Positions 46,217 through 57,400 of a stretch of 64,000 bases of DNA are shown here, in pieces. The stretch comes from Mesostigma viride. Lineage: Eukaryota; Streptophyta; Mesostigmatophyceae; Mesostigmatales; Mesostigmataceae. The notes under the pieces were generated by a model, which worked only from the letters and a program-made list of their open reading frames with translations, was not told the DNA's origin and did not search any database. Positions within the stretch are counted from its first letter, which is position 1, and each line of letters begins with the position of its first letter. Location: contig RPFO01000276.1 of NCBI GenBank assembly GCA_009746045.1, positions 1,432,824 through 1,496,823 on the forward strand, read 5' to 3'. Position numbers and translations under genes: made by a program.

Positions 46217-49200
46217 TCAGTTGGACCAGACATGGACAAACCCTCTGCGGTTGCCTGTGTAGATCTCGTTGCGCTCCTCGCAGTAGTAGAGGCTGGTCAC
46301 GTCCTCCAGCGCCGATTGGACCTGCAGCATGCGCACGCAATCCCCTCCATAAGTGTGTCAGCACGTGATTATGGGTAGCATGACACCACCTAAAAAAGTG
46401 ATGCTGACACACACAAAGGGGGTCAGACTTGGTTGATATGGGAGCTCTCTACATGTCCTTGCAATTACATTTGGGGCCAGTAGCTGACAATGCCCACCTC
46501 TGCTCTGACTGTACACCGCGCCCTGGAACCCTCCAGCCCTAAACCTTAATGTGCATAAAAAAAGAGGCACACCCATGCTTATAGCTTGCAGTGAAGCATA
46601 CCAAGCCGTGACACAGCCATCCATACTGCTGCACTCTGCACGGAATATTCATGTCACGGGCACAGCACATTAGCATGTGGCATCATTCGTTAAGACAAGG
46701 GCAAGACAATACCCCATGGCCTGACTGCTCATAGACTAGTACCGCGTCTCTATCCTCACCCAGCCCCCCATCCTGTTTCCCTTGCCCTTGCTGCTGTGGT
46801 CGTGTGCGCACCCCACCTTGAGCCCCTCGCGGGAGTAGTCGTCGTCCTTGGCCTGGATCTTGGCCACGCACTTGCCCGTGAGGATGTCCGAGATGTTGAT
46901 CGTGCCGTACTCTGCTGGCGGCGGCAGCGGCAGTGATGATGGTGGTGGTGGTGGGGTCATGGGCATGGAGGATGGGTCACAGCATGAGATGACGGCACCA
47001 CCCCAGTGATGATGGTGGTGGTGGTGGGGTCATGGGCATGGAGGATGGGTCACAGCATGAGATGACGGCACCACCCCAGTGGTGGTGCGGTGACACGGAG
47101 GCGGGCGCGAGGACCAAACACCACAAAAAAAGGGCAGGGCAAAGAGCACAAAACCTTACGACCACCACGTGCCGGAGTGGTACGCAATGCACGCCGCGCC
47201 AGCACCACAAGTCCGCCACCCACCCTCCAAGTCATGCGCGCACCTGCCTCCCTCTCTTGTTCCAGCAACACAGCCGCCAGAACAGCTGCACCAACCTCTG
47301 GTCAGTGCCAGACACCCCACATGGCCCAACGCGGCGCCAACATCCGGCAAGGCCGTTGGAAGCTGGGGAACTGGTTTCTGCGAACACGCACCATCCCATG
47401 CGCGCATGTTCACAAGGTTAACCACGAAGCCTGCCGCGCCAGCGCACGCACCTTCGCCGTCGGAAAGGTTGTCGACGTCGCTGCTGGATGTCCCGCCCTT
47501 GACGGACTTGCAGTAGGAGATGATGAGGTCCTGCTCCGTGGTGATGTAGATGTTGTTGGTGTTGCAGTCCGGGTACCACAGCACGTGGTCCTCAAAGCTG
47601 CAGCGGACGCACACATGCACACGCGGCAGGGGGTGGGGGGGCCCGAGACAGCAATGGCAGCGGCACAATGGTGCATGCGGTCAGCAGACCCAAGTGGGAT
47701 GTCCTAAGCACAGCGTGACACCAGGACCATGCATGGAAGGCGGAGACCCAGGGGAATATCCCGACCAAACCAAGGCGAAGAGCCGCGCATGCCTGCTGCT
47801 GACCTCCACTCACTGGCCCCTCTAGCCCATCCCCATGCACAGCCTGCGGGTTGTTCCCAATTATCAAGCCCATATGCGCGCTCGCTCGCTCACCTGGTGA
47901 CGAGCTCCCCCTTGAAGTTCCACACGGCCACCGTGCGGTTCTTGAACGTGAGGAACAGCTGGTTCTCGTACAGGAAGATGAACGCCGACGGTGTCGCAAA
48001 GTCTGCCTTGCTCACCTCCACCAGCTCAGACGTGCGCACCTGGCAGGGGGGCAGGGCAGAGATGGGAGAGGGGGGCGGGGTGGGCAAACAAGAGCACGGG
48101 GGAAGGTCACAAGACGCACCGCGTCAGGACAGGTAAGTGCCAGAGCATGAGGACATGAGCACAATAGAACAAGGCGAGTGATTGCATGAATGCATGGTTG
48201 GCCAGACGCCAAGCCTTACCGACACAGGGTGGGCAACTTCCCATGCAGACACACAAAGCAATACATGCCTGGCATGAAGATCAATCACAAGACCTTCCTT
48301 TTGGAACACATCAGGAATGGCGTTGTGTGCTCTTCAACCTCCCCTCCCACACAAAAATACTCCCCTTATCTTCCTCCCCACCACTGCAACCCCAATTGTC
48401 CCATCGTGCACGCTAGTTGTCCCCTCGCCCCCCCTTCCCCTTCCCTCCACAACGCCCCCCCCCGCTCACGTCGAGGATCTGCAGGTTTTCCTTGTCCTGC
48501 TTGACGAGCAGCTTCTCGTTGAACTGCTCGATGAAGTCCACCTTGCGGTTGCGGTGCAACAGGTGGTTCAGCTCCAGCAGCACCTGAAACACGGCAAGCG
48601 CGCCTCACGCAATAGGAGCAGGGTGTGACCGGGTGAGGGGGACTTGAAGGCCAACTTACAGGTGCGAGGGAGGCATGGCTTACCCAGGGCATTACGGGCG
48701 CAAGTCACATGGCTGTGTGCCAGCATGCATGGCATTGGGTATAGATGGCAGGCAGCACTGCCAGCTGTCTGCACCCCAAGTCTTGTATGGGAGTGGATCA
48801 GTCAGTATACAGCTCCGTGGGTGGTTTGGCGTGACGTGGGGGTCGTCGTCTGCCAACCATGTCACGTGCACGCAGGCCATGGACCATGCTGGGACAGATG
48901 TCCTTCCTACCTGGTCCTTGTTTGCAATGGCCGGCAAAAGCAAGCACGCGCACCTGCCATGTCACCTGGCTAGAGTCAAGAAGCGAGAAGACAGTGCTGC
49001 TCATAAAGGACAGTGCTGCTCATAGGGTGCACACGCCATCATCTGCCATCCACATCCCCTCGTCTCCTCCCCCATCACACACACCCCTGCTGCAAAGGCA
49101 CTGCACGCGGCATGTGCTGCGCTGCGTATGTGTGCACACGATTGCCCTTCCCTGGTCCCCACATGCACCATGCCACGCGGTGCACATGGAGCTCACCTCG

Positions 49201-51329
49201 CCGGTCTCGATGGAGAGCACCTTCATGGGTATGTGGCTGGCCGCGCGCTCAAAGATGAGCAGCATGATGCCGGGGCTGGGGAGGGGTAGAGCGCACACGC
49301 GCATTGAGGTATATGCACACATGACCACGCACATGCCCACACAGTGAATGGATGCGTTAGATGCGGACACAGCAGATGGATGCGCACACGGTTGTGGGCA
49401 CACAAGCACACCCACACACGCAAGGGCGGCCACACGGCCCCCAGCATGTATAGGGCATATAAGCGGATGCTTGGAGAGGACAGGAAACACGGGCAAAGCA
49501 ACCCCCCCTGTGCAGCACGGCTGACCTCTTATCCTGCGGATCCCTGGCCTTGCTGATGCCTGGGACTAGCCAAAGGCCACGCACATAGGTACACATGCTT
49601 GTGCTTGTGCGCAGGGCAGGTGCATAGCTGTCCTTCCACCATATCCAACACAGCCACCCTGTCTCAACAGCTCGATATGCCCCCATCCTGCACCCCTGCC
49701 AGCATCCCCCTAGCACCATGGGCGCATGCACACCAGCCTGCCGCTGCGTCGTCGTCGTCCATCCTGCCTCCCTTGCCAGCTGTCACGAGCGCTCACCTGA
49801 TCTTGATCTCCTGGATGCCCACATCCCGGATCGTGTACTGCAGGCTGTAGTTCTTGAGGCAGAACATCTTGTACAGCCTGCCGGCCACACAGAGCCACAC
49901 ACAAGAGGGAGACAGCGGCACGCCACACCCGTGGATGTTGGTGCAACGTGTCAGCCTGAACACGTGTACATGTGCATAGTGGGGGCACGCGGGATGGAAC
50001 GGCCGCAAAAAGGCTTGTCAGGGATAGCACATCCGCATGGGGGCGCCGCGCCGCGCCACGTACCCGCTCTCTGCCGAGTAGGTGAGCACCTTGCCATTAA
50101 CATCGTCAAACTCCACAAAGCCGGGCCAACAGAGCGCCTCCGACTCAAAGAGCGCAAAGCCAGCGTCAGGCCGGCCGCGGCGGATGTACCTGGCACACGC
50201 CACCACCCAGCGCACATGCCACGCAACCACACGGCAACCGACGCCAAGCGTTGGAGGTCAGAGGAGGCTTCACGAAAAGGAGACGAGAGTGGGATATAGG
50301 AGGGGACACAGTGTCCCTTGAGCAGCAAAAATGACAAGAAAGCCCTGCTGCTGGAAAACACACAGCCACAGCCCACGCCACTTTTTATATGGACACAGCA
50401 TGGCCGGGGTGTCGAAAGAGGCCATGCAGGCCATCACATGGCGAGCCAAACAGCAACGCTTACTCGAGGGGGGTGGAGTGGCACTTGAGGGAGCTAAACT
50501 GGTCCTTCCCATAGACGGAAACGGTGATGAGCGAATCGTTGTTCTTGTTGTAGAACAGGCTCCGGATCACCTCGTCAGGGCTGTTGTTCAGGTAGCAGAT
50601 CCGCTTGTTCGTGTCTGTAGCGGGACAACAGGCAGAAAGAGGTGGCAGAAAGAGCTGCTCAGTACAAAAGCAGCAGGCCCAGGGTATTTGACAATGCTTC
50701 AGGTAGAAACCGCACCTACAAAGAATAGAATATCTGCCGAATGGCGATCAAAATAGCGACACAGTATTGACCACAATTGCATCAAGCAAGGAGGAAATGA
50801 AAGGCAAGGCTCCCCTGAGTCGAACCAGCCCATCGGGAAACTCGATGGACGTACCTCTGTTGAAGGCAGCACAGACCCCGAGGTGTGCAAGAGCAAAGAC
50901 GATGTTCTTCGCTGCTACAATCTCCACGATCCTAGACCGCTTCCGAAGATACGGGATTTTGTCGCTGGCACACGAGCTGGAGTCGTAGGTGTCAAGTTCC
51001 TCCTGCACAACAGACACACCGTAGCAGCATAAATTGCACAGCCAAGCTTTACAACATGCTAAAATGTGCACACCTGCGCAATTGAAGTACCTAACGGCGT
51101 AATTGAATAAACAAGCATGCATTTCACATACCACTAAGCGAATGTTCCTAAACCTCTCTGCCGCATTTCGCTTGTTAAATTTAAGGTTGCCATCCCGGCA
51201 GATCTCCCTTCGCAGTAGCTTTTTAACAGCGTTATCCGGCCCAAATGAACGGACGCGCTTATTTGATATCCGATTTTTAGTCGCGCTGCGTGGGCTGGCC
51301 AACATCTGTATCTTGCTCGCGTCACCCAT
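46217..51329 (-). CDS. WD40-repeat-like (transducin family) protein, 11 exons
   Basis: Exons in transcript order: 51329-51132, 51002-50855, 50614-50464, 50189-50064, 49877-49797, 49275-49197, 48583-48470, 48039-47894, 47597-47452, 46914-46817, 46321-46217. They give 463 residues in one frame, all introns GT-AG. The protein matches the land-plant transducin/WD40-like family I know from Arabidopsis At3g54190 (about 467 aa) along its length: TNKRICYLNNSPDEVIRSLF, EYIRRGRPDAGFALFESEAL, FVEFDDVNGKVLTYSAES, FIEQFNEKLLVKQ, PSAFIFLYENQLFLTFKNRT, WYPDCNTNNIYITTEQDLII and, at the C-terminus, EIYTGNRRGFVHVWSN. The fold should be a beta propeller scaffold; the molecular role is not established to my knowledge. 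No signal peptide or membrane segment. The start ATG (MGDASKIQ) is the first in an open frame, and the basic N-terminus (NRISNKRVRSFG) fits the family. Exon 10 could begin 3 bases later. Confidence 0.9.
46931..47082. repeat. 73-bp tandem duplication in an intron of the WD40-like gene
   Basis: Two near-identical 73-bp copies start at 46931 and 47004 (CAGTGATGATGGTGGTGG, then GGTCATGGGCATGGAGGATG). A partial third copy follows. Confidence 0.85.
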
Positions 51330-53179
51330 GGATGACCGGCTCTGCGTGACCTAGCTCTTCATTGAATTCGAACGTAGCCAAGTGGTTACTTACGACCACG
51401 TGCCTCAAGCAATCCAACAAATAAAAAGTACAGCTTATACTAGAAAATTTATAAAAATTGTTATTATTCTGTTATAACTGGCCTGCTCGCCACTCCGTTG
51501 TGCACCTCCATACGCGAAAATGGTCGACCTGAAACGCAGGCCCTTCACGCTTGCTCTGCCTTGCCTTGGTTAGCGTTAACGGACTGTGACGAGTGCCAAC
51601 GATTTCAGAGCATTTTGAATGGCTCGGGCTGTTGGGAGGGTAAGTGCGGCGCGACGCGGCACCGCGCCATGCCGCGCTGACTCCAGGGGCGGATGCGACA
51701 CGTGAGACACGTCATACCAGCGTTGGCAAATGGCGCGGCGAAATGGCACTTGGCAGGCGGCAGTGAACAGGAATGTGCCAGGTGTCACACTGTGGTGGCG
51801 AGAGGCAAAGAACACAGGAAAATCTTTCTGCGCTCGTGAATGGCGCAGGCAAAGTCGATTTCTGCACTGGGGCCGGTGAAGAAAGCTAGATATATGAAGG
51901 TAGGTATACAGCTTAGGAGCCTAGGAGATGCATACGTGCGCGACTCCGTCGCTTTTGCTAGCGGGCTTGAGTTCGGTCGCGACAAAAGTGAAGAGCGGAA
52001 GCTTTGATAGCCCAAACAATCAGGCACGGAGGTCGAAAGCATATGCCCGGGCAAAGACGTCTCTGTGGCTCAACCAACGCCTCTCCGTCTTGTCCGGTAT
52101 TGCGGAGCCTGCTGTGCGGCCCGTTGAATTTTGGCGGCGTAACCAGATAGTACGTTCTTAGTCTTTACAGCTGATGAAGACTTCAAGGCCAAACGATGCT
52201 TCCGAAGCGAAACTAACCTCTGGTCTCAAAGCACGTTAAAGCTGTGCGGTCGTTTACTCTTGTTTTTGCATGACTCCGGGAGACGCGCATTTTGATCCTG
52301 GCGGTTTTTTCATGGCCTCTCTCAGACCAGGTAATTGGTACGGTAAGCGGTTGATTATGCAGCGCGCATTTCGCGCACTGGGGGTTCGCTCCGTTTCCTT
52401 GTGCAGGTGTTGCCAGTTACTTGCTCGAACAAATAATGCACAATATGACACCTTGGACAAGCACAATATGACACCTTGAACAAATGGGTGTGACATCTGG
52501 CACTTATTCGTGCTTCTGTATCCACGCGTTGGCACGTGCCACCTCGCGTTGGGCCTATGATTAAAACCCGAGTCTGCAAGCGGTTTAAAGCTGATGTGCT
52601 CATGGGTGATGAGCAACATCGTATATCCGTCCTGCTGTATGAGGCCCACGCGTACCCAGCCGTGGAGGTGTGAGTATATATACGTGTGCTGGCGTCCGTA
52701 CGTAGTTGTTCAAAGGACAAGAAGGCAACAAAATGTCTCTTGCCTTGTGTTTGTGTGCAAGAGTACGAACTTGCCAGTGCGCCCATTCATTTGTGTTGAG
52801 GCCGGTCATGTTCTATACAGTACGTTAATAAATGCTCCCCTTTGCGGTATTGTGGCCGGGTGCCCGGGTCACCGTCAAGTTGGGTGTATGTGGGTGCCTG
52901 GAGCATAGCTCAAGACACCGCTAATCTCAAAGATCCGATCGACACATGCACACTCCGTGCACTTGGAAATATAGGCGCATGCACACACCGACACGTGGAC
53001 ACAAGCTGCACGACAGAAAACACATGCATGCGTGTGCATTGTACCCTCCATCGACTATACTGTAAGCCTTTAGGCAAGGTGATGCTGTATAGATAGACAG
53101 TGTTGTAGTTAGTAATGCTGTTAGATAGATGTCGTAGGTAGCTGATGTAGATAGCTTAGACCGGTAGGACTGTTTGCAC

Positions 53180-53262
53180 CCACCCATCCATCCATTGGGG
53201 TTAATGCTCCGTGACTCCCCAACGGGAGCACGAGTCTAATTAATTAATTAATTAATTAATCT
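53180..53262 (+). repeat. short LINE 3' tail with (TTAA)n end
   Basis: Starting right after CCATCCATCCATT, the segment matches the last 65 bases of the 19858-type LINE tail. The stem-loop CTCCC-CAAC-GGGAG is at 53215-53228, followed by six TTAA-type units. This is an extremely 5'-truncated insertion in plus orientation. Confidence 0.85.
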
Positions 53263-53522
53263 AGGCAAGGTATTGTTTGCCAATGCCATGACCGATAATG
53301 CTTTTTCAGAAAATTTATGCACATATTAACAATAATTAATGCATGCACGTATTATCTACTAAAGTGTGAAATGGTCCCAGTGATCATGCACATACATGTC
53401 GATTTACTGAAATACTTAGGTCTTGCATTCCACGCACTATAAGCTGGCAGCTCATGTTTGACAAGAAAAAGTTATTTCAATCCAGGTCCCTTGCCCGCGA
53501 TGGTGTATATAATGAGCAGAAG

Positions 53523-53562
53523 ATCCCGATTTCTGGCCTGCGCTGGTTGTCTCCTTGATATG
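53523..53562 (+). mobile_element. 40-bp retroelement tail insertion with 11-bp target duplication
   Basis: The segment CCCGATTTCTGGCCTGCGCT plus GGTTGTCTCCTTGATAT matches the very end of the RT fragment at 42072-42932. It is bracketed by perfect 11-bp direct repeats, ATGAGCAGAAG (53512-53522 and 53563-53573). This looks like reverse transcription that stopped after 40 bases. Confidence 0.75.
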
Positions 53563-54445
53563 ATGAGCAGAAGTCGTGTGCAGTAACCTCCACATACGTC
53601 CAAAAAAAATGCAAAAATGCAAATAAAATAAAATAAAATATAGCTGCACACAGTGCAAATGCAATAATCACATCACATTGGAAGGCCATTGTAAGCAAAT
53701 ATTTACAATTTTACATAATGAGGATTATATCCCCCTCTAGTGACCATATGGTTGGGGCAGACGATATTTGTAACTTTCGTGTAACTATTTTTCTAATGAG
53801 ATTAGCATAGTACTCCGTGGCATACCCATGTGTTGACATGCAAGTACTTACTTATTTACATATCAAATATTAGAAGGGGCCGTCTATTCATGGAAGCATG
53901 GCGGTCCAACGTCGTGTGAGGACTAGCTGCAGATGTCTGAGATGACAGGCGCAATGACTGCGGAAGCCGCACGGGGCTGTCTGCAGGAAGACCTGCATGC
54001 GTGGAGGGAGAATGGCGAACACACATTAAGGGCGGGCTGACCACGTGGTGGATGGAAGGGGAGAGCATTACTTACTCACTCACTTCAGGATTGAGCCATG
54101 ATCCGTGGTATAGATTGCAGATCGAAGCTCCTTCCCAGATTCCATGGGTTCATTTCCAGTAGTAGTGAACTGTCATGCCCCGATACACCGCTACCTAGCG
54201 ATTGTCATTGCCTGCCCCGAAATTTCTTGTCATTTCGGCAAGGATGAGGCATATTACTGGCTGGTAAGCCGGTGTAAAAGGCCACGTGTCTACACAAAGC
54301 GCCTAAGCCCTGCAACATGTGCTAGGTAATTGCAGCGCCATCATAAACTGTGTATCGCATGGGTGGTAGTGTATCCATGTCCACCTACCCAGATGCTTCG
54401 TCCTGGAGAGTTAGCACAGAGTCCACTGACAAACAGATGCCCATG

Positions 54446-57400
54446 CTAGAAATCCCGGAAGCTCATGCGCGGATCTTCTTGCTTGCGCCCCCTGCCCCGT
54501 CCCCGTCCCCGTCCCCTGCCCCGCCCGCCGCCCCGCCTGCGCCCAAAGAAGGACTTGCCGTGCTTCATCTCTATCTGAGCCAGCAACAGCTCATCACAGA
54601 GAATGCAGCCGCGGTGCAGTGTCTGGCCCCCAGGCAGGGGCGTGCTCTTCTTGTTAAAATCGATCTCTAGCAGCTTCGACCCGCACTCGTCGCACACGTC
54701 GCCCGGCAGTACCGTGACACGGTGTGCACCCTCCCCCGCGATGTACACCAGGCAGTTGCAGCGGTTGCAGTCCAGCCGCCAGCGGGGGGCGCTCACCTGC
54801 AACGCAAAGCGGCAGCGTTGGCATCATACATAGCGCAGCAGTCCTCAGCAGCATCAGCATTCAGCAACATACATTACCAGCGCCGGCATCCACAGCAATA
54901 ATGAGGGTCAAATGCAGAAGATGCTATCCATCATGGGGATATTACTTTGTTTCCATTGCCTTGGAAATACACGTACGCATCCATAACCGTGCCCATGCCG
55001 GCGGGGTGGGACAACAAGGGGACACTGTTATGCGCCAGGCCGTGCTCAGGAAACCTCGGGCGCACCTGATTCTCCCCATCAACTAACAAGACGGCTTCGC
55101 CACCTTTGACATCCCCCTCAACGTGACGTTGCCACATCCCCCCTCCAACGTAGCAGCGAGCGCGCCACCTACCGGGTCAAGCACCATCGTCCCTTCACAC
55201 TCGGGGCACGCGCACACGCCCTGCGCGGCCATGGAGTTCTTGCACGTGGGGTGGGGGCACATGGAGCAGGGCATGCCGCCCGCCCCCTTGGACGCATCCC
55301 CCCCAAATAGCTTGCCCACGCCCTCGAAGGGGGGGTTGCTGTAGCAGAAGGGGCAGAGCGGGTAGGTCTTTCCGTCAGGGCCCGACAGCGAGAAGAGCAC
55401 GAGCTGGAAGCCGTCCAGGGGGCAGGCGATCTCCTTGTAGAGCTGCAGGGTGGGCCCCACATGCACAAGAAAGATGTTCGGGAGCGCCGGTGCATATGAG
55501 TGGCGGGGGGAGGTGAGGGGGAAGGGTGGGCGGGTGGTGTGGGCGGTGGCATGGGGGTTCGGGGGGGGGGGGGGGGGGGGGGGAGGGGCAGGCGGATGCC
55601 AGCGCAACAGCATCACGGCAGTCCATGGCATCCACGTCAGGAAAGGAGGTGAAGGTGGGCATTTGCGATCGCACCCAGTTACGTGGCCCCAGATCTGCCA
55701 GCCAGCACCGCCAGGCTGTGAGGCTAGCGCGTACATGCGTGTTGGTAGCAAGGGCCAGACAATTGCTCGCCACCCATAGAGAAAAGAGCACATCCATTCA
55801 ACCAACATCGTTTCTCAATCGCATCAATCTCGACGCACCGACGCATGTCTGTATAACACATTAGTACTATTGATACTCATGAGTTTGCTGCACGCCAACC
55901 CACGCGTCCACCACTTGCCTTCGTAAGCACACTCTAGTGTTGGTCAAGGCCATGCACCCGCCACTTGCCTTGATCTGGCCGTTCTGTGGCAGGGGGTACA
56001 CCTCGTCGCACGTGGGGCAGAAGAGGCGCGCGGGCCGCATGGGGATGTACTTCATATAGCGCTGGCACTTGCCGCACTTGGACAGGGGCTTGCCGCTCGA
56101 GGCCAGCGGTGAGAAGGTGGCCTCAAACAGCGAGTCCATGCGGCCGATCTGCAGGAACAGACATGGTGGCGGTGCGAGAGCAGATGGTGGCGGTGTAAGA
56201 GCACATGGTGGCAAACAGTGGCAGTGGGAGAGCAGAAGGTGGCGTTGGAAGAGCAGATGGTGGCAAATGGTGGCGGTGCGAGAGCCAGCAGAATGAGGTC
56301 AAGGGGTGGCACGGATACGCGCGCATCAAGGTCGATAGTGTGCCAACAAGGCGATGTCAAGTGGATCCACTGCAAGTCAAGTGTCGCGCTCCCCGTTGGG
56401 ATCCTGTTGGTCATTACCCATGTTTTCCCTTTGGTAGCACGGGATGAAAACGATACTGTGGCGAATTTCTCATGCAGAACAACCTGGGAAAGCGCACATT
56501 CTTATTTCGCTGTCAGCCAAAAAGGCTTTACAGGCGCCACTGCAGGGCGTTCTAGCTGCATCCGGGGACCGGGGATGTGTAAGTGGACAAGCGCCGAATG
56601 CAAGCATTATGAGCGCAAGGAGAGGATGCAAAAGCAGCTCAATACGCCGTATCTTCCACCTACATCGTCGTCGGGCACCACCCCCACAACACACATGGTA
56701 GGCAACAAGCATCCAGACATGCCCGACTCGCCCGCTAATAGCACCCCGAACACACACAAACGCCCGCAAGCCAAAACGTGCGTACGGCCGCGCTCACATT
56801 GAGAACAAAGTACTGGAATTTCGCGAAGAACTCTCGCAGTGCGGACGCGACCACATGAGCAAAGTGGGCCTTGCCCTGCGCGATCAGATCAATCTGCTGC
56901 TCGACGTAACGCCGCACATCCGGCAAGCACAGGTCCGGGTCGATCAGCTGGTAGCCGCGCACCAGGGCGATGCCCAGGGGGGTGGGCACCATCTGGCGCG
57001 ACGCGTTCACCTGGGTGGGTGGGCTCACCCGGTGTGCCGGGGGAGAGGGGGTGAGGCAGGGGGCGAAAGGGAGAAGAGACGGGGGAAAAGAAATGAGACA
57101 GGTGAGGTGGAAAGGCAAAGTATGAAAGAATGAATGGGCGGTGCTTTTCTTCAAGCAGTATGCAAGATGGGGATCGGCACTGCCACCATCACCACTAGCA
57201 TCTTAGCCAACACAACCCATCCGTTGCCATGCAGGCGAGGTGGTCAACACCCTTGTTAGTCTTTAAAGCAGTGACATTTGGCGGCGGTACGCGAGGATGT
57301 GGACCACACGTCGCCACATCATGCCCAACAAGAACAACTTGAGCTTCACACCATGCTCCTGTGCCCACGCAGAGGCTCAGGCTAATGCGATACGCTGGGC

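Larger units (their letters stand above)
51330..54445. other. intergenic region between the two host genes
   Basis: No gene is recognised. The part near 51330 should hold the WD40-like gene's promoter, and the part near 54445 the 3' end of the topoisomerase transcript. A 19-bp direct repeat, ACAATATGACACCTTGNACAA-like, occurs twice near 52439-52480. LINE and retroelement tail fragments are listed separately. Confidence 0.5.

Noticed and set aside
54350-55350. Plus-strand Pro/Ser-rich frames in the topoisomerase region
   Set aside because: Antisense shadows of the zinc-binding and Arg-Gly exons of TOP3B.
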